Positions 1 through 9,100 of a DNA stretch of 64,000 bases are shown piece by piece. The stretch lies in NCBI GenBank assembly GCA_016193395.1, contig JACPSH010000057.1, positions 1 through 64,000 on the forward strand. The letters run 5' to 3'. Below the pieces are notes generated by a model that was not told where the DNA came from, made no database searches, and saw nothing but the letters and a program-made list of their open reading frames with translations. Position 1 is the first letter of the stretch; each line of letters starts with the position of its first letter. Source of the stretch: Gammaproteobacteria bacterium (GTDB lineage: Bacteria > Pseudomonadota > Gammaproteobacteria > Eutrophobiales > Eutrophobiaceae). The translations under genes and the position numbers were made by a program.

Positions 1-620
1 ACCGCGCCGCCGATCAACGAAACCGAGCCACCGGTCGCGGCCTCGATCAGTCCCTGATTGACGACCAGGCCGCCGTCCTCTCCGGCCGGCGCCGCGAAGT
101 GGTACTGGCCGGCCATGAAGTCTTCGGTCGTGATGTTCAAGCCGGACGCGATGAGCGAACCGACACTGACCTTAGCTGTGGGCGAGAAGAACACGCCGTT
201 GGGGTTGACCAGGATCACCTGGCCGTTGGCGCGCAGCACGCCGAAGATTTGCGAGGGGTTCTGATCGAAGATGCGGTTCAGCGCAGCGGCTGAACTGGAA
301 GGCTGATCGAACTGGACCAGTTCGCTCTTGCCGATGTTGAAACTGGTCCAGTCAATCGCGAGATTGTGCGACTGCTGGTTGATGAACGTCGAGTTGGCGT
401 CGGGCGTGGTGATCTGACCCTTGCCACCCACCACCTGGCCGCCCGTCGGTCCGGCGATCGCCGAGCCCGCGGTGATGAGCAGTCCTGCCGGAACGAGGGC
501 GTTCCGGATCAGGCTGGCCAACGGTTTGAGGGTACTGGCGCCGCCCTTGCGAGTGGCGCTGCGGTTCTTGCGCTGGTCAATCCGGTGCCGGTGCGACGAA
601 CCTGACCGTGACGCTTTCAT
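1..620 (-). CDS. TpsA-type exoprotein, filamentous haemagglutinin N-terminal (TPS) domain, partial
   Basis: This is the N-terminal ~206 residues of a large secreted protein; the gene continues past the left edge. From the ATG at 618-620 the product has a long, Arg-rich N-region and a hydrophobic stretch ending near residue 57 (LVPAGLLITAGSAIAG), which is the extended type of signal peptide. A TPS domain follows, with FINQQSHNLAIDW, RIFDQNPSQIFGVL, the hallmark NPNGVFF motif (residues 139-145) and VGSLIASGLNI. In this family the domain is recognised in the periplasm by the POTRA domains of a partner TpsB pore, and one lies just upstream. An AAGAGG ribosome-binding site precedes the ATG. The missing C-terminus would tell adhesin, haemolysin and contact-dependent-inhibition toxin apart, so the activity is unknown. 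Confidence 0.9.
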   Translation of the reverse strand, partial: MKASRSGSSHRHRIDQRKNRSATRKGGASTLKPLASLIRNALVPAGLLITAGSAIAGPTGGQVVGGKGQITTPDANSTFINQQSHNLAIDWTSFNIGKSELVQFDQPSSSAAALNRIFDQNPSQIFGVLRANGQVILVNPNGVFFSPTAKVSVGSLIASGLNITTEDFMAGQYHFAAPAGEDGGLVVNQGLIEAATGGSVSLIGGA

Positions 621-843
621 CGGACGGATACCTCTTCCGCTCCCGCGGGAGCTGCCGGGACTGCGTGCCGATTTCGGGAGATTTTCATTGTTCTTATTAG
701 CAGTTTAAGACTACAGCTTCCACGAACCAGTTCACAATCCCTTAGCCGTTGATTCGCCGCTGTTTTCCAGCGTATTGAACTACGTCACCCGCGCAATAAA
801 AGCGTCTCTTTGTGCCGCAACTGGTCACATCGCCGGGCGGCGC

Positions 844-2637
844 TCAAAAACGGTAAGTCAGATCGCCCCAGAGCTGCGGCTCGCGCTCGTTGTCGGGCAG
901 ATTGCGACCAAATTGCCAGGCCCAGATCAACCGCGACTCGATCGTGCCTGGCAGCGTGAAGCGGGCCTGCACGCCGGCGCCGCGGAAATTGACGTGGCGG
1001 TTGGGTTCGCTCTCGAGCGGATCGTTCAGGCGTCCAATGGCGTGGTCGTAGAAGACCGAGAACTGGAGCATTTCACCCCAGGTGCGGTTGCCGAATGCCT
1101 GTACGTCCGAGATAAACGGCATGCCGTGAATGAGCTCGGCCGACATCAGGAGCGCGCGATCGAGCAGAATTTGCGCCGCAGGATAGGCCCGCACGTTGTC
1201 CGGCCCGCCGACAGAGTACTGTTCCAGCGGTACCAGCAGGCTGTCCGACCACTGCAATTCTCCACGCACGAGCAGCAGAAATTCGCGCGGCAGGGTCTGC
1301 AATCGCGAGCCGGTAATGAAAACCTTGTCGAATTCAGCAGAAGCGAAGCGGCCGCTCCCGCCCTGGCGACTGGGCTTGCTGTCCGCGCTCTGCTCCGCGG
1401 CGCTGTTTGAAGACCCCATCGCCCAGGCAACATTCTTGACGCCGTGGCTGTATTCGAGCGTCGCAAAATTGATGCCTTTGAAACGCGAATCCACCTGGTC
1501 CATCGAAGCTTCGAGGGAGAAAACGGACAACCGATCCTTGTTGATCTGCCTGCCCGCGGTAAACGTGCGCGATTCCTTGTGCGCAAAGGCGAAGTTGGTC
1601 GCCATATTGAATTGCCGGCTGCGGAACCAGGCCTTCTCGGCCCACAGGCCAACTTCATCGGTCTTGCCCTTGATCTTGCGCGCCGCCAGTTCGCCGCCCA
1701 CGTCGAACTCGTTGCGGTTGCCGCTGAATCCTGCCGTCACGCCTCGACCGAAGTAACGATCATAATCAACCGACTCGTAGAGGTTGTTCTTGGGCCGGTA
1801 GGTCTGTTGCAGGCTCACTTCGATGTGATCGGCGGTGCCTGTGGGATTGTTCCATTCCAGCGTCGGTCGGAAACGGATCCGGCCGGTTTCCTGCAAACCA
1901 TGGTTATCCACCCGGTAAGCAATGTCGAAGCGCTCTTCTTCCTGAACGCGCAGAACAATATCCGCCGTCCCGACCAACTGCCCCGGCTGAAACACGCCGA
2001 AGACCGTGAGCCCGGGGAAATCCGTCAACTGAAGCAGCGCTGTTTCGATGGCATCCTTGGTCACCGGCTGGCCGATGAGTTTCTTGAACGGCCCCTGGAG
2101 AACGACGGCGTCGTACATTTGATTGCCTTCGGTCAGCACCCGTCCCAGCGAACCCTCGAAGATCTGGATGTCGACGATCCCTTCCTTCACCTGCTGCACG
2201 GGCAGCACGGCCTGGGCCAGGATCAGGCCTTTGCCACGATAGAAACGGGTGACTTGATCCGCGACTTCCTGCAACTGGCCGATGGTGAATCCCTCCGGCC
2301 GTTGATCCCGCAGCCCATCCACCAGCGTCTGCAGATCGGCCACCCGCAGATCCACGTCTGGCAGGTCACGGGCATCCGGGAAACGGAAATGCAAGACCGC
2401 AACCCGCGGCCCCTCCTCGATCTCAAAGGGGCGATCGATGACGGCCGGGATTTCCATCAGTTCGCCCGCCGCTTCGGGAGGCGTCACCGGCCGGCCCACT
2501 TCTTCCGGGCGGACGGCGCCTGGACGCGCCGAATCCGGAAGGCCCAGTGGCCCCGCGGTAAGGGGTTGCGCGAAGACAAGCAGGACGAACAACCCGGCCC
2601 ACCGCAATGGCCCGCTGCTCCTCTCTCCCCCGGTCAT
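844..2637 (-). CDS. TpsB outer-membrane transporter (FhaC/ShlB family)
   Basis: Outer-membrane pore that secretes the TpsA protein encoded next to it. After a signal peptide (LRWAGLFVLLVFAQPLTAG) come a Pro-rich linker and POTRA domains around residues 60-210 (FTIGQLQEVADQVTRFYRGKG; EGIVDIQIFEGSLGRVL). A long C-terminal barrel follows and ends in Tyr-Arg-Phe, the terminal-Phe signature of Omp85-superfamily proteins. The expected barrel element VGGPDNVRAYP is present. At 597 residues it has the usual length for the family. The ATG at 2635-2637 is preferred over an in-frame TTG at 2655 because the signal peptide follows it directly; neither has a strong ribosome-binding site. TpsA starts 223 bp downstream, so the two are probably co-transcribed. 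Confidence 0.93.
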   Translation of the reverse strand: MTGGERSSGPLRWAGLFVLLVFAQPLTAGPLGLPDSARPGAVRPEEVGRPVTPPEAAGELMEIPAVIDRPFEIEEGPRVAVLHFRFPDARDLPDVDLRVADLQTLVDGLRDQRPEGFTIGQLQEVADQVTRFYRGKGLILAQAVLPVQQVKEGIVDIQIFEGSLGRVLTEGNQMYDAVVLQGPFKKLIGQPVTKDAIETALLQLTDFPGLTVFGVFQPGQLVGTADIVLRVQEEERFDIAYRVDNHGLQETGRIRFRPTLEWNNPTGTADHIEVSLQQTYRPKNNLYESVDYDRYFGRGVTAGFSGNRNEFDVGGELAARKIKGKTDEVGLWAEKAWFRSRQFNMATNFAFAHKESRTFTAGRQINKDRLSVFSLEASMDQVDSRFKGINFATLEYSHGVKNVAWAMGSSNSAAEQSADSKPSRQGGSGRFASAEFDKVFITGSRLQTLPREFLLLVRGELQWSDSLLVPLEQYSVGGPDNVRAYPAAQILLDRALLMSAELIHGMPFISDVQAFGNRTWGEMLQFSVFYDHAIGRLNDPLESEPNRHVNFRGAGVQARFTLPGTIESRLIWAWQFGRNLPDNEREPQLWGDLTYRF

Positions 2638-2759
2638 CAAAGCGTGTGGCGGCAAATTTCTTTGCTTCTTGGGACGTTAGCGGCTTTGGCGCAGCGCCAG
2701 AACGGCTTCCGTCCGTGGCGGAGGACGGGCGGGCGGCGCGCACACCGCGACAGCCTCAA

Positions 2760-2788
2760 ACTATAACAATTTGACGCAGGACAGGCAA
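2760..2788 (-). promoter_or_regulatory. candidate sigma-70 promoter for tpsB
   Basis: Reading the minus strand, TTGCCT (2783-2788) and TATAGT (2760-2765) are separated by exactly 17 bases and match four and five of six consensus positions. The predicted start lies about 115 bases before the tpsB ATG. Between this site and the upstream parvulin gene there is a 10-bp perfect inverted repeat (2848-2857 with 2881-2890), which could separate the two transcripts. No experimental support. Confidence 0.35.
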
Positions 2789-2898
2789 AAAAAGGATGAA
2801 AGTATTGCCGCAGGAAATTGGGGTTATTTCCTGATCTTTTGGAACTTTTGTGCAGCGGAATTCCGTGCCATTGCATGTTGCGCTGCACAATGTTGACC

Positions 2899-3963
2899 CT
2901 ATTGCTTTTTCTCAACCACAGGCTTCTGGGAGGCAGCGCTTGCCGCCTGTAGATTGGTCCGCAGCCGCAGCCGCCATTCTTCGATCTTGGTATCGGTCAA
3001 CGCGACCGGATAGCTTTGCCTCGCCTGCTCGTAAATTGCCTTGCGCAACTGGCTCCGTGCCTGGCTGACGAGCAACTGACGGATCTGATCTTTCGCCTCG
3101 TCGTAGCTGATCGCCCTGCCTGCCACGCTGCCGCCGCGCCTGAGGATATGAAAACCAGAATCGGTGCGAATCGGTTTGCTCAAGGCGCCCTCGCCCAGAC
3201 CTTGCAGCGCCTTGCCGATTTCGGGCTTCATATCCTTGACGGCCAGCAAACCCATGTAACCCCCATTGTTCCGGCTGGGTTCATGAGCGGAGTAACGGCT
3301 CGCCGCCGCTGCAAAGTCCAGCTTGCCCTGGCTGATGTCCGCCGCGATTCCATCGGCTTGCTTCTGCAGCGCGGCAACTGCCTTTTCATCCTTGGCGTCC
3401 GCACTGGGCAGAAAAACCTGCCAGACGTGAATGCGTTCGCCGATCACCAGTTTGTCCCGGTTCTTGTCGAAGTATTCCTTCGTTTGCGTCTCGGTCGGGA
3501 AATCGGCCGGAATTTTGCCGGCGACGAGCCGGTTCATATAGCTCTCACGCAGGATGCTTTCCGCGCTCCGCTGCATCAGGAAGGCGGTATTCGCCTCCTT
3601 GTCCGCGTTGTTCGCGCGCGCCGCCGCCAGAACGGAAATATTGTCGGCCTCCTGCCGCGCGAAACGCTGAAACGCCTTGGCGTCCGCGAGCAGTGCCTGA
3701 CGCTGGTTCGGGGCGAGGTTCGCGACCACCGCCTGGACCTGGGTCATTTCCAGCGCCGCCTCAGCTCCGGTGTGGCTGGGCTTGCCCCAGTCACGGGTGC
3801 CTGTGTCCGCCGGCGTGCTTTCCGTGGTTTCGGCCGCCACGGCCGCGTCTTCCTCTTCCAGCCCGAGCATCTCCCGGATTGAGAACGCCAGGCCGTGCCT
3901 GGCGAAGGACGCGCCGATTAGAAGCAGGGTCAGAACTGCGAAAAGAAGTCTGGATTTTTTCAT
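2899..3963 (-). CDS. periplasmic parvulin-type peptidyl-prolyl isomerase (PpiC/SurA-like)
   Basis: Folding catalyst for cell-envelope or secreted proteins. A signal peptide (MKKSRLLFAVLTLLLIGASF) is followed by a helical SurA-N-like region and then a rotamase domain at about residues 165-265. That domain contains RIHVWQVFLPS, FAAAASRYSAHEPS, NNGGYMG and TDSGFHILR, the usual parvulin landmarks. A basic helical tail ends the 354-residue protein. The ATG at 3961-3963 is chosen over an in-frame TTG 21 bases upstream because the signal sequence begins there. It is the first of three minus-strand genes ahead of tpsB and tpsA. In Bordetella the periplasmic parvulin Par27 binds unfolded filamentous haemagglutinin, so a chaperone role for the neighbouring exoprotein is a reasonable inference. 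Confidence 0.88.
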   Translation of the reverse strand: MKKSRLLFAVLTLLLIGASFARHGLAFSIREMLGLEEEDAAVAAETTESTPADTGTRDWGKPSHTGAEAALEMTQVQAVVANLAPNQRQALLADAKAFQRFARQEADNISVLAAARANNADKEANTAFLMQRSAESILRESYMNRLVAGKIPADFPTETQTKEYFDKNRDKLVIGERIHVWQVFLPSADAKDEKAVAALQKQADGIAADISQGKLDFAAAASRYSAHEPSRNNGGYMGLLAVKDMKPEIGKALQGLGEGALSKPIRTDSGFHILRRGGSVAGRAISYDEAKDQIRQLLVSQARSQLRKAIYEQARQSYPVALTDTKIEEWRLRLRTNLQAASAASQKPVVEKKQ

Positions 3964-4250
3964 GTTGGGATCATTCCGCGGCAAGTTCGGAAGTGGTGAA
4001 TTTTCTGCATCGTATACAGCAAACGAAGCGCCGACAAATGCCCTTTTCCGCCCGCCTCCGACCCAATCTTTCCCTTAAGGAATAATGCAGTATGATGATG
4101 ACTGGATTAATCCATGAAGTTATGATGATGTCGCATGCGCGGCACCGTCGCCGGCGCCGGCAAAGACCTCCAAGCACTGATCCGGGCTGGAATCGGATCG
4201 TTGCACAGGAAACAATGTAATTAACTGACTTTCCAGCACTTTTCTCAACC
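3964..4250. promoter_or_regulatory. divergent intergenic region with palindrome flanked by direct repeats
   Basis: This 287-bp gap separates the minus-strand parvulin gene from the plus-strand cyclase-FHA gene and must hold both start regions. It contains a perfect 12-bp palindrome, TGGATTAATCCA (4103-4114). The same 10-mer, TATGATGATG, lies on both sides of it at 4091-4100 and 4121-4130, exactly 30 bases apart. This arrangement would suit a dimeric regulator, but no specific binding protein can be named. No promoter close to consensus was found here. Confidence 0.35.
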
Positions 4251-5156
4251 ATGGCGCCCAAAACAACTAACCTCGCCATCCTGTTCGCCGATGTAAGCGG
4301 CAGCACCAAGTTGTTCGAGACGCTGGGGGATGCTACGGCCCGCATCAAAGTGGCCGATTGCCTCGAAACCCTCTCCGAAGTCACGAAGACCCATCACGGC
4401 ACGGTCATCAAGACCATCGGCGACGAGATCATGTGCACCTTCCCCAATGCCGACGACGCGGCTTCGGCGGCATGCGAAATGCATGAGGCGCTGCTCGAAG
4501 ACATCACCGAAGGGACGGGCGGCGAAGCGACCGTGATCAAGATCCGCGTGGGCATGCACTTCGGTCCGGCCATCCAGGAAGGCGGCGACGTGTTTGGCGA
4601 CGCCGTGAACGTCGCGGCGCGCATGGCGGCGCAGGCCAAGGGCGGGCAGATCATCACCACCCAGTCGACCATCGACCTCCTGAAGCCGCAACTGCGCGCC
4701 AGCACCCGCTTCGTGGACCGCGCGCCGATCAAGGGCAAGAAAGAGGAGATCGAGATCTACGAGATCATCTGGCAGGAGGAGGATGTCACGCGCATGGCGA
4801 CCGGCCTGCTGGTCGAGGAGCAGAAGCCGCAGGTCCAGCTCAAGGTCCGGTACAACGACCAGGAAGTGTTCGTGAACAGGGAACGCTCGCAACTGGTCAT
4901 GGGACGCAGCCAGACCTGCGACCTGCCCATCAACGAAAAGCTCGCTTCGCGCCAGCACGTGCGCATCGAGTTGCGGCGGGACAAGTTTTTCATCATCGAT
5001 CAGAGCACCAATGGCACGCACGTCCTGATCGAAGGCGCGGAAGAAGCGTTCCTGAGACGCGAGGAAATGCCGCTGCACGGCAACGGCAAGATCAGCCTCG
5101 GACGAGGTTTCAGCGAAAACCCCTCGGAAGTCGTTTCCTTCTCCCATGAGACCTGA
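4251..5156 (+). CDS. class III adenylate cyclase with C-terminal FHA domain
   Basis: Predicted cytoplasmic enzyme making cyclic AMP from ATP, fused to a phospho-threonine-binding module. The cyclase domain (residues about 5-180) retains the metal-binding aspartates D14 (LFADVSGS) and D58 (TIGDE). It also retains the adenine-specifying pair K54 and D113, and the transition-state residues N120 and R124 in DAVNVAARM. It therefore looks active and ATP-specific. The FHA domain (about 200-285) shows the canonical phospho-peptide-contacting motifs VMGRS, SRQHVRI and STNGTHV. There is no membrane segment or signal peptide. It begins a plus-strand cluster with a PP2C phosphatase and a Ser/Thr kinase, so its FHA domain probably docks on a phosphorylated partner encoded there. 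No clear ribosome-binding site precedes the ATG. Confidence 0.9.
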   Translation: MAPKTTNLAILFADVSGSTKLFETLGDATARIKVADCLETLSEVTKTHHGTVIKTIGDEIMCTFPNADDAASAACEMHEALLEDITEGTGGEATVIKIRVGMHFGPAIQEGGDVFGDAVNVAARMAAQAKGGQIITTQSTIDLLKPQLRASTRFVDRAPIKGKKEEIEIYEIIWQEEDVTRMATGLLVEEQKPQVQLKVRYNDQEVFVNRERSQLVMGRSQTCDLPINEKLASRQHVRIELRRDKFFIIDQSTNGTHVLIEGAEEAFLRREEMPLHGNGKISLGRGFSENPSEVVSFSHET

Positions 5157-5206
5157 TCCTGGAATTCACGCCCGCATGACAGGGCCGCAACCGGCGTGAG
5201 GTGACC

Positions 5207-5953
5207 ATGTCTGTCCCCAGTCCCACCAGCGCACGCCGATTGAAATGGATTTCGCATGGCATCAGCGATACCGGCAAGGTACGCCGGCACAACGAGGACT
5301 CCATGCTCATGCGCCCGGAAATCGGCCTGTGGGCGGTCGCCGATGGCATGGGCGGGCACGCCAAGGGCGACGTCGCGAGCCAGATGGTCATCGAGTCGCT
5401 CCGCAAGGTGCATGAAGGCACCAGCCTGGCCCGTTACATCGACGACATCGAGGATCGCATCGTCGATGTCAACGGCAGATTGATGCAGAAATCCCAGGAA
5501 TCCGCCAAGAAGCTCACCATCGGCAGCACGGTGGTCATCATGCTGGCCTTCGACAAGTACTGCGTTTACCTCTGGGTCGGCGACAGCCGCCTGTACCGGC
5601 TGCGGGCCGGGGAACTCAGGCAGATCACCACCGATCATTCGCAGGTCGAGATGTACGTCGAACAGGGACTGATATCGCGCGAAGAGGCGATGGTGCATCC
5701 GCACGGCAACATGATCACGCGCGCGGTCGGCGCCATGGAGGAACTGCACCTGGACATGGACATGCAGGAAATGCTGCCCGGCGATCGTTACGTGCTGTGC
5801 AGCGACGGCCTGACCAAGCATAGTTCGGATGTGGAGCTTCAGGACTTTCTAAAGGAAGGCAACACCGAGGAGGTCTGCAGGAAGTTGATTGATATCACTC
5901 TGTCCCGCGGAGCGGGAGATAACGTGACGACCATCGTCGTCGATATCGAATAG
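5207..5953 (+). CDS. PP2C-family Ser/Thr protein phosphatase
   Basis: Metal-dependent phosphatase expected to reverse phosphorylation by the kinase encoded downstream. The 248-residue product is essentially one PP2C domain. It has RRHNEDS near the start, the metal-binding VADGMGGHAKGDVAS, GDSRLYRLR in the core, SDGL, and the C-terminal GAGDNVTTIVV. No transmembrane or extra domain is present, as in the soluble PppA/Stp type. The ATG at 5207 is favoured over a GTG at 5201 because GAGG lies six bases before it. It sits 50 bp after the cyclase-FHA gene. In type VI secretion clusters a PppA/PpkA/Fha trio regulates assembly, but no secretion-system gene is visible here. Confidence 0.92.
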   Translation: MSVPSPTSARRLKWISHGISDTGKVRRHNEDSMLMRPEIGLWAVADGMGGHAKGDVASQMVIESLRKVHEGTSLARYIDDIEDRIVDVNGRLMQKSQESAKKLTIGSTVVIMLAFDKYCVYLWVGDSRLYRLRAGELRQITTDHSQVEMYVEQGLISREEAMVHPHGNMITRAVGAMEELHLDMDMQEMLPGDRYVLCSDGLTKHSSDVELQDFLKEGNTEEVCRKLIDITLSRGAGDNVTTIVVDIE

Positions 5954-5994
5954 CAACGCGCTATTGAGGCTTGCATAATCTGTGAACATCACTT

Positions 5995-6097
5995 CGTCAT
6001 TCCGGAAGCCGCGCAGCGGCTATCCGGAATCCAGAGGTCAGCGGAAAGGCGCTGGATTCCGGGTCGCGGGTCCTGCGGACCCTTGCCCGGAATGACG
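5995..6097. repeat. dispersed palindromic element with nested inverted repeats
   Basis: Outer arms CGTCATTCCGG (5995-6005) and CCGGAATGACG (6087-6097) are perfect reverse complements. Inside them CCGGAATCCAG (6024-6034) and CTGGATTCCGG (6052-6062) form a second perfect pair. The overall form resembles the small non-coding ATTCCGG/GGAATCCAG palindromes scattered through many proteobacterial genomes. It occupies most of the gap between the phosphatase and kinase genes and ends 51 bp before the kinase start, so it may affect transcript stability there. Only one copy is in this window. Confidence 0.75.
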
Positions 6098-6148
6098 GGC
6101 TGAAGTTCGCCAATTACGCAAGTCTGATAGAAGCTGGAGGGTATTCCG

Positions 6149-9100
6149 GTGGCTGATTTCAAGACCGCACTCGAAGCACTGGGGCTGGGCAGGCTGTCCG
6201 TCGGCGCCCTGAGCCAGCAATTGGACAAACTGCTGCAACAGACGCCGCAGCACGCGCTGCGTCTGCTGGCCCTGCTGGACGAGGTGTACGGCAAGGGAAG
6301 CATTGACGATAAGGCGTATGCAACCCTGAAACGGCAGATCAACCTGTATCGGCGAACGCATGCCACGGAAACGGAACAAGGCGAAGGCGCCAGCTCGGAA
6401 GCGACGGTGTTCGCCCAGGACGATATGGCGGAAGCCGGGGAAGCGGGGGAAATCGACCGCAGCGAGGAAGCAACCGAAGTGAAGGGCGGCAGCCGCGCCC
6501 CGGCCGCGCAGAGGGCGGACGCGGCCGATTCGGAGGAAGCCACCGAAGTGCGGGGCGGCCGCAAGGGCCCCGGTGGTGACGCCAGCGAAGATGTGACCGC
6601 CGTGAAGGGCGGCGATGCCACGCGCGTGATGGTGGAAGAGGATATGCCCGCGACCGGTACGGGCGTCGATTTCGATATCAGCTCACAATCCGCCGAGGCG
6701 CCTTCCTCCTTCCCGCCGTCCACCGGCCCGAGCGGCACCGGCTTCCAGGCGCCGATGACCTCGGAGGCCGCAATCATCGAGGAAATGGGGCCGGGCTCGG
6801 TCATCAAGCAACGGTTCAAATTGCTGGAAGTGCTCGGCGTCGGCGGCATGGGCAAGGTGTACAAGGGGATCGACATGCTCAAGGAAGAGGCACGCGACAA
6901 GAACCCCTACATGGCCATCAAGCTGTTGAACGAGGACTTCAAATCGCACCCCGAGGCGTTCATCGCCCTGCAGCGCGAATCCAGCCGCCAGCAGAAGCTG
7001 GCCCACCCGAATATCGCGACGGTCTACGACTTCGACCGCATCGGCGGACCCGGGACGCCGGTGTTCATCACGATGGAGTTGATGGAGGGGCAGCCGCTCA
7101 ACAACTACATCAAGAAGGCCGTGCGCAAAACCAATGGCCTGCCGTTCCCGGAGGCCTTCAGGATCGTCAGGCAGCTCGGGGCGGCGCTGCAATACGCCCA
7201 CGACCGGCGCCTGGTGCATTCCGACTTCAAACCCGGCAACGCGTTCCTCTGCAACGACGGGACCGTGAAGACGCTGGACTTCGGCATTGCCCGCGCAGTC
7301 AAGAACCCGATCACCGGCGAAGGCGAAAAAACGCTGTTCGACCCCGGCAAGCTGGGCGCGCTGACGCCCGCCTACGCCAGCCTCGAGATGCTCGAAGGGG
7401 AAGAACCCGATCCGCGCGACGACATCTATGCACTGGGTTGCGTCGCCTATGAATTACTGACCGGCAAGCACCCCTACAACAAGCTGCCGGCCAACACCGC
7501 CAAGGAAAACGGCCTGGTGCCCGCCCCCGTCAAGGGGCTGAACAAGAAACAGAATCGGGCGTTGCGACGGGCGCTGGCCTATCGCCGCGAAGACCGCAGC
7601 CCGCACGTTTCTCATTTTGTCGAGGAGTTCGAGGGCAAGGCGACCTGGCACAAGAACCCGTTCACCATCGCCGCCGCCGTGCTGCTGGTCATCGGCATCG
7701 GCATGATCCCGACCATCACCGACTACTTCCACAAGAAGGGCATCGAGAAATTGATCGCCGAACTCAATGCCGGCGACAACCAGTTCGTGGTCGGCAAGCT
7801 GGGGGAAATCCGGGCCATGGAGGAAGCGGACAAGACCGCCGTCACGAACGCGGCGAAGGATCCCATCCAGCGGTACTTCGCATCCGAAGTCGCGCGCTAC
7901 ATCGATATCAGCGCCGAGAATTACAATTTCCCGACAGCCTTCACGGTGCTGAAGGTGGTCCAGGAACTGTTCCCCGGATCACTGTTCGTGCAGGAACAGC
8001 AGAACGAGATCGATTTCAACAAAAAACAGAAACTGACCGACCTGTACAACAGCTACATCGCGGCGCTGGATCCACAAAACGCGGTGCAGAACCCGACGGC
8101 GATCGATACCACGAAAACGATCCTGGAGACCATCCGCAAGCGCATCGATCCGGCGCATCCGCTGTTGACCGATCCGCGTCCGTCCAATGCCTACCGCCTG
8201 GCCGGCGAACGCGCGCTGGCGGACGGGAACTACGAGCAGGCCCTCACCTTCGTCAATTCGGGGCTGCTGACAGCGCGCGACGACGCGCGCCTGACGGACC
8301 TGAAGTCCAAGGTCGAAAACGCGATCCGCGTCGCACAGATGAGGGATGAACTCGGTGGCGTGCAGTTCGCGGCCCTGCCGGACTTCAAGCAGCACGAGCA
8401 GAAGATCATCGACCTGTCCAACTTGAGCAACGCCCAGGAATCCCCTGTGCTGGACACCATCGCGGGCGGCCTGAAGGACAACATGGGCAAGGAACTGGCC
8501 CGGGTCACCCAGGAAGGCACGCGCGCAGACGCCGAAGCGCTGGCAGCGGACTACGGCGCATTGCTCGGCGCGTTGCAGTTGCAGCAACAGTTGACCCAGC
8601 TGAAGGTCGCGCACCTGTCCGGCCAGGAACGGACCCAGGCGATCCAGCAGATCGCAACCGCGGACCGCGCCAGTGTGCAGGAGAAACTGGCGGCGCCGGA
8701 CATCCAGAACGTGCAGTGGGAAGCGCCACTGCTTGCCAGTATCCGCGAGCTGGACAGTCTGAAAACCGAGGACAAGGCCATTGCGGCGGACCTCCAGGCC
8801 TACCGCGATCAGATCGCGAAGCTCTATGTGGACCAGGCGTCCAGCCTCCTCAAGGCAAACCGCTTCGAAGCCGCCGAGGGCTTCGTCGGCCGCGGCGAAC
8901 GTTTCGCGCCGGAGTTCGCAATGCTGACCGATACCCGCAATGCAATTACCCAGGCCAGGACGGAGTTCGAGCGACAGCAGCGCGTCAACGACCTGAAGGA
9001 ACAGTTCACGATCCAGACGGAAGCCGATCGCGTGGCCGAGGCGCAGCAGGTCTTCGATCAGTTGAAAGCGGAACTGCCTGAAGACGACACCTACATCACC

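Noticed and set aside
1-2637. Contact-dependent inhibition (CdiB/CdiA) system
   Set aside because: The order TpsB then TpsA would fit, but the toxin-bearing end and any immunity gene lie outside the window, so the call was kept at generic two-partner secretion.
2848-2890. Intrinsic terminator after the parvulin gene
   Set aside because: The 10-bp stem is perfect, but the loop is 23 bases and no T-run follows on the minus strand.
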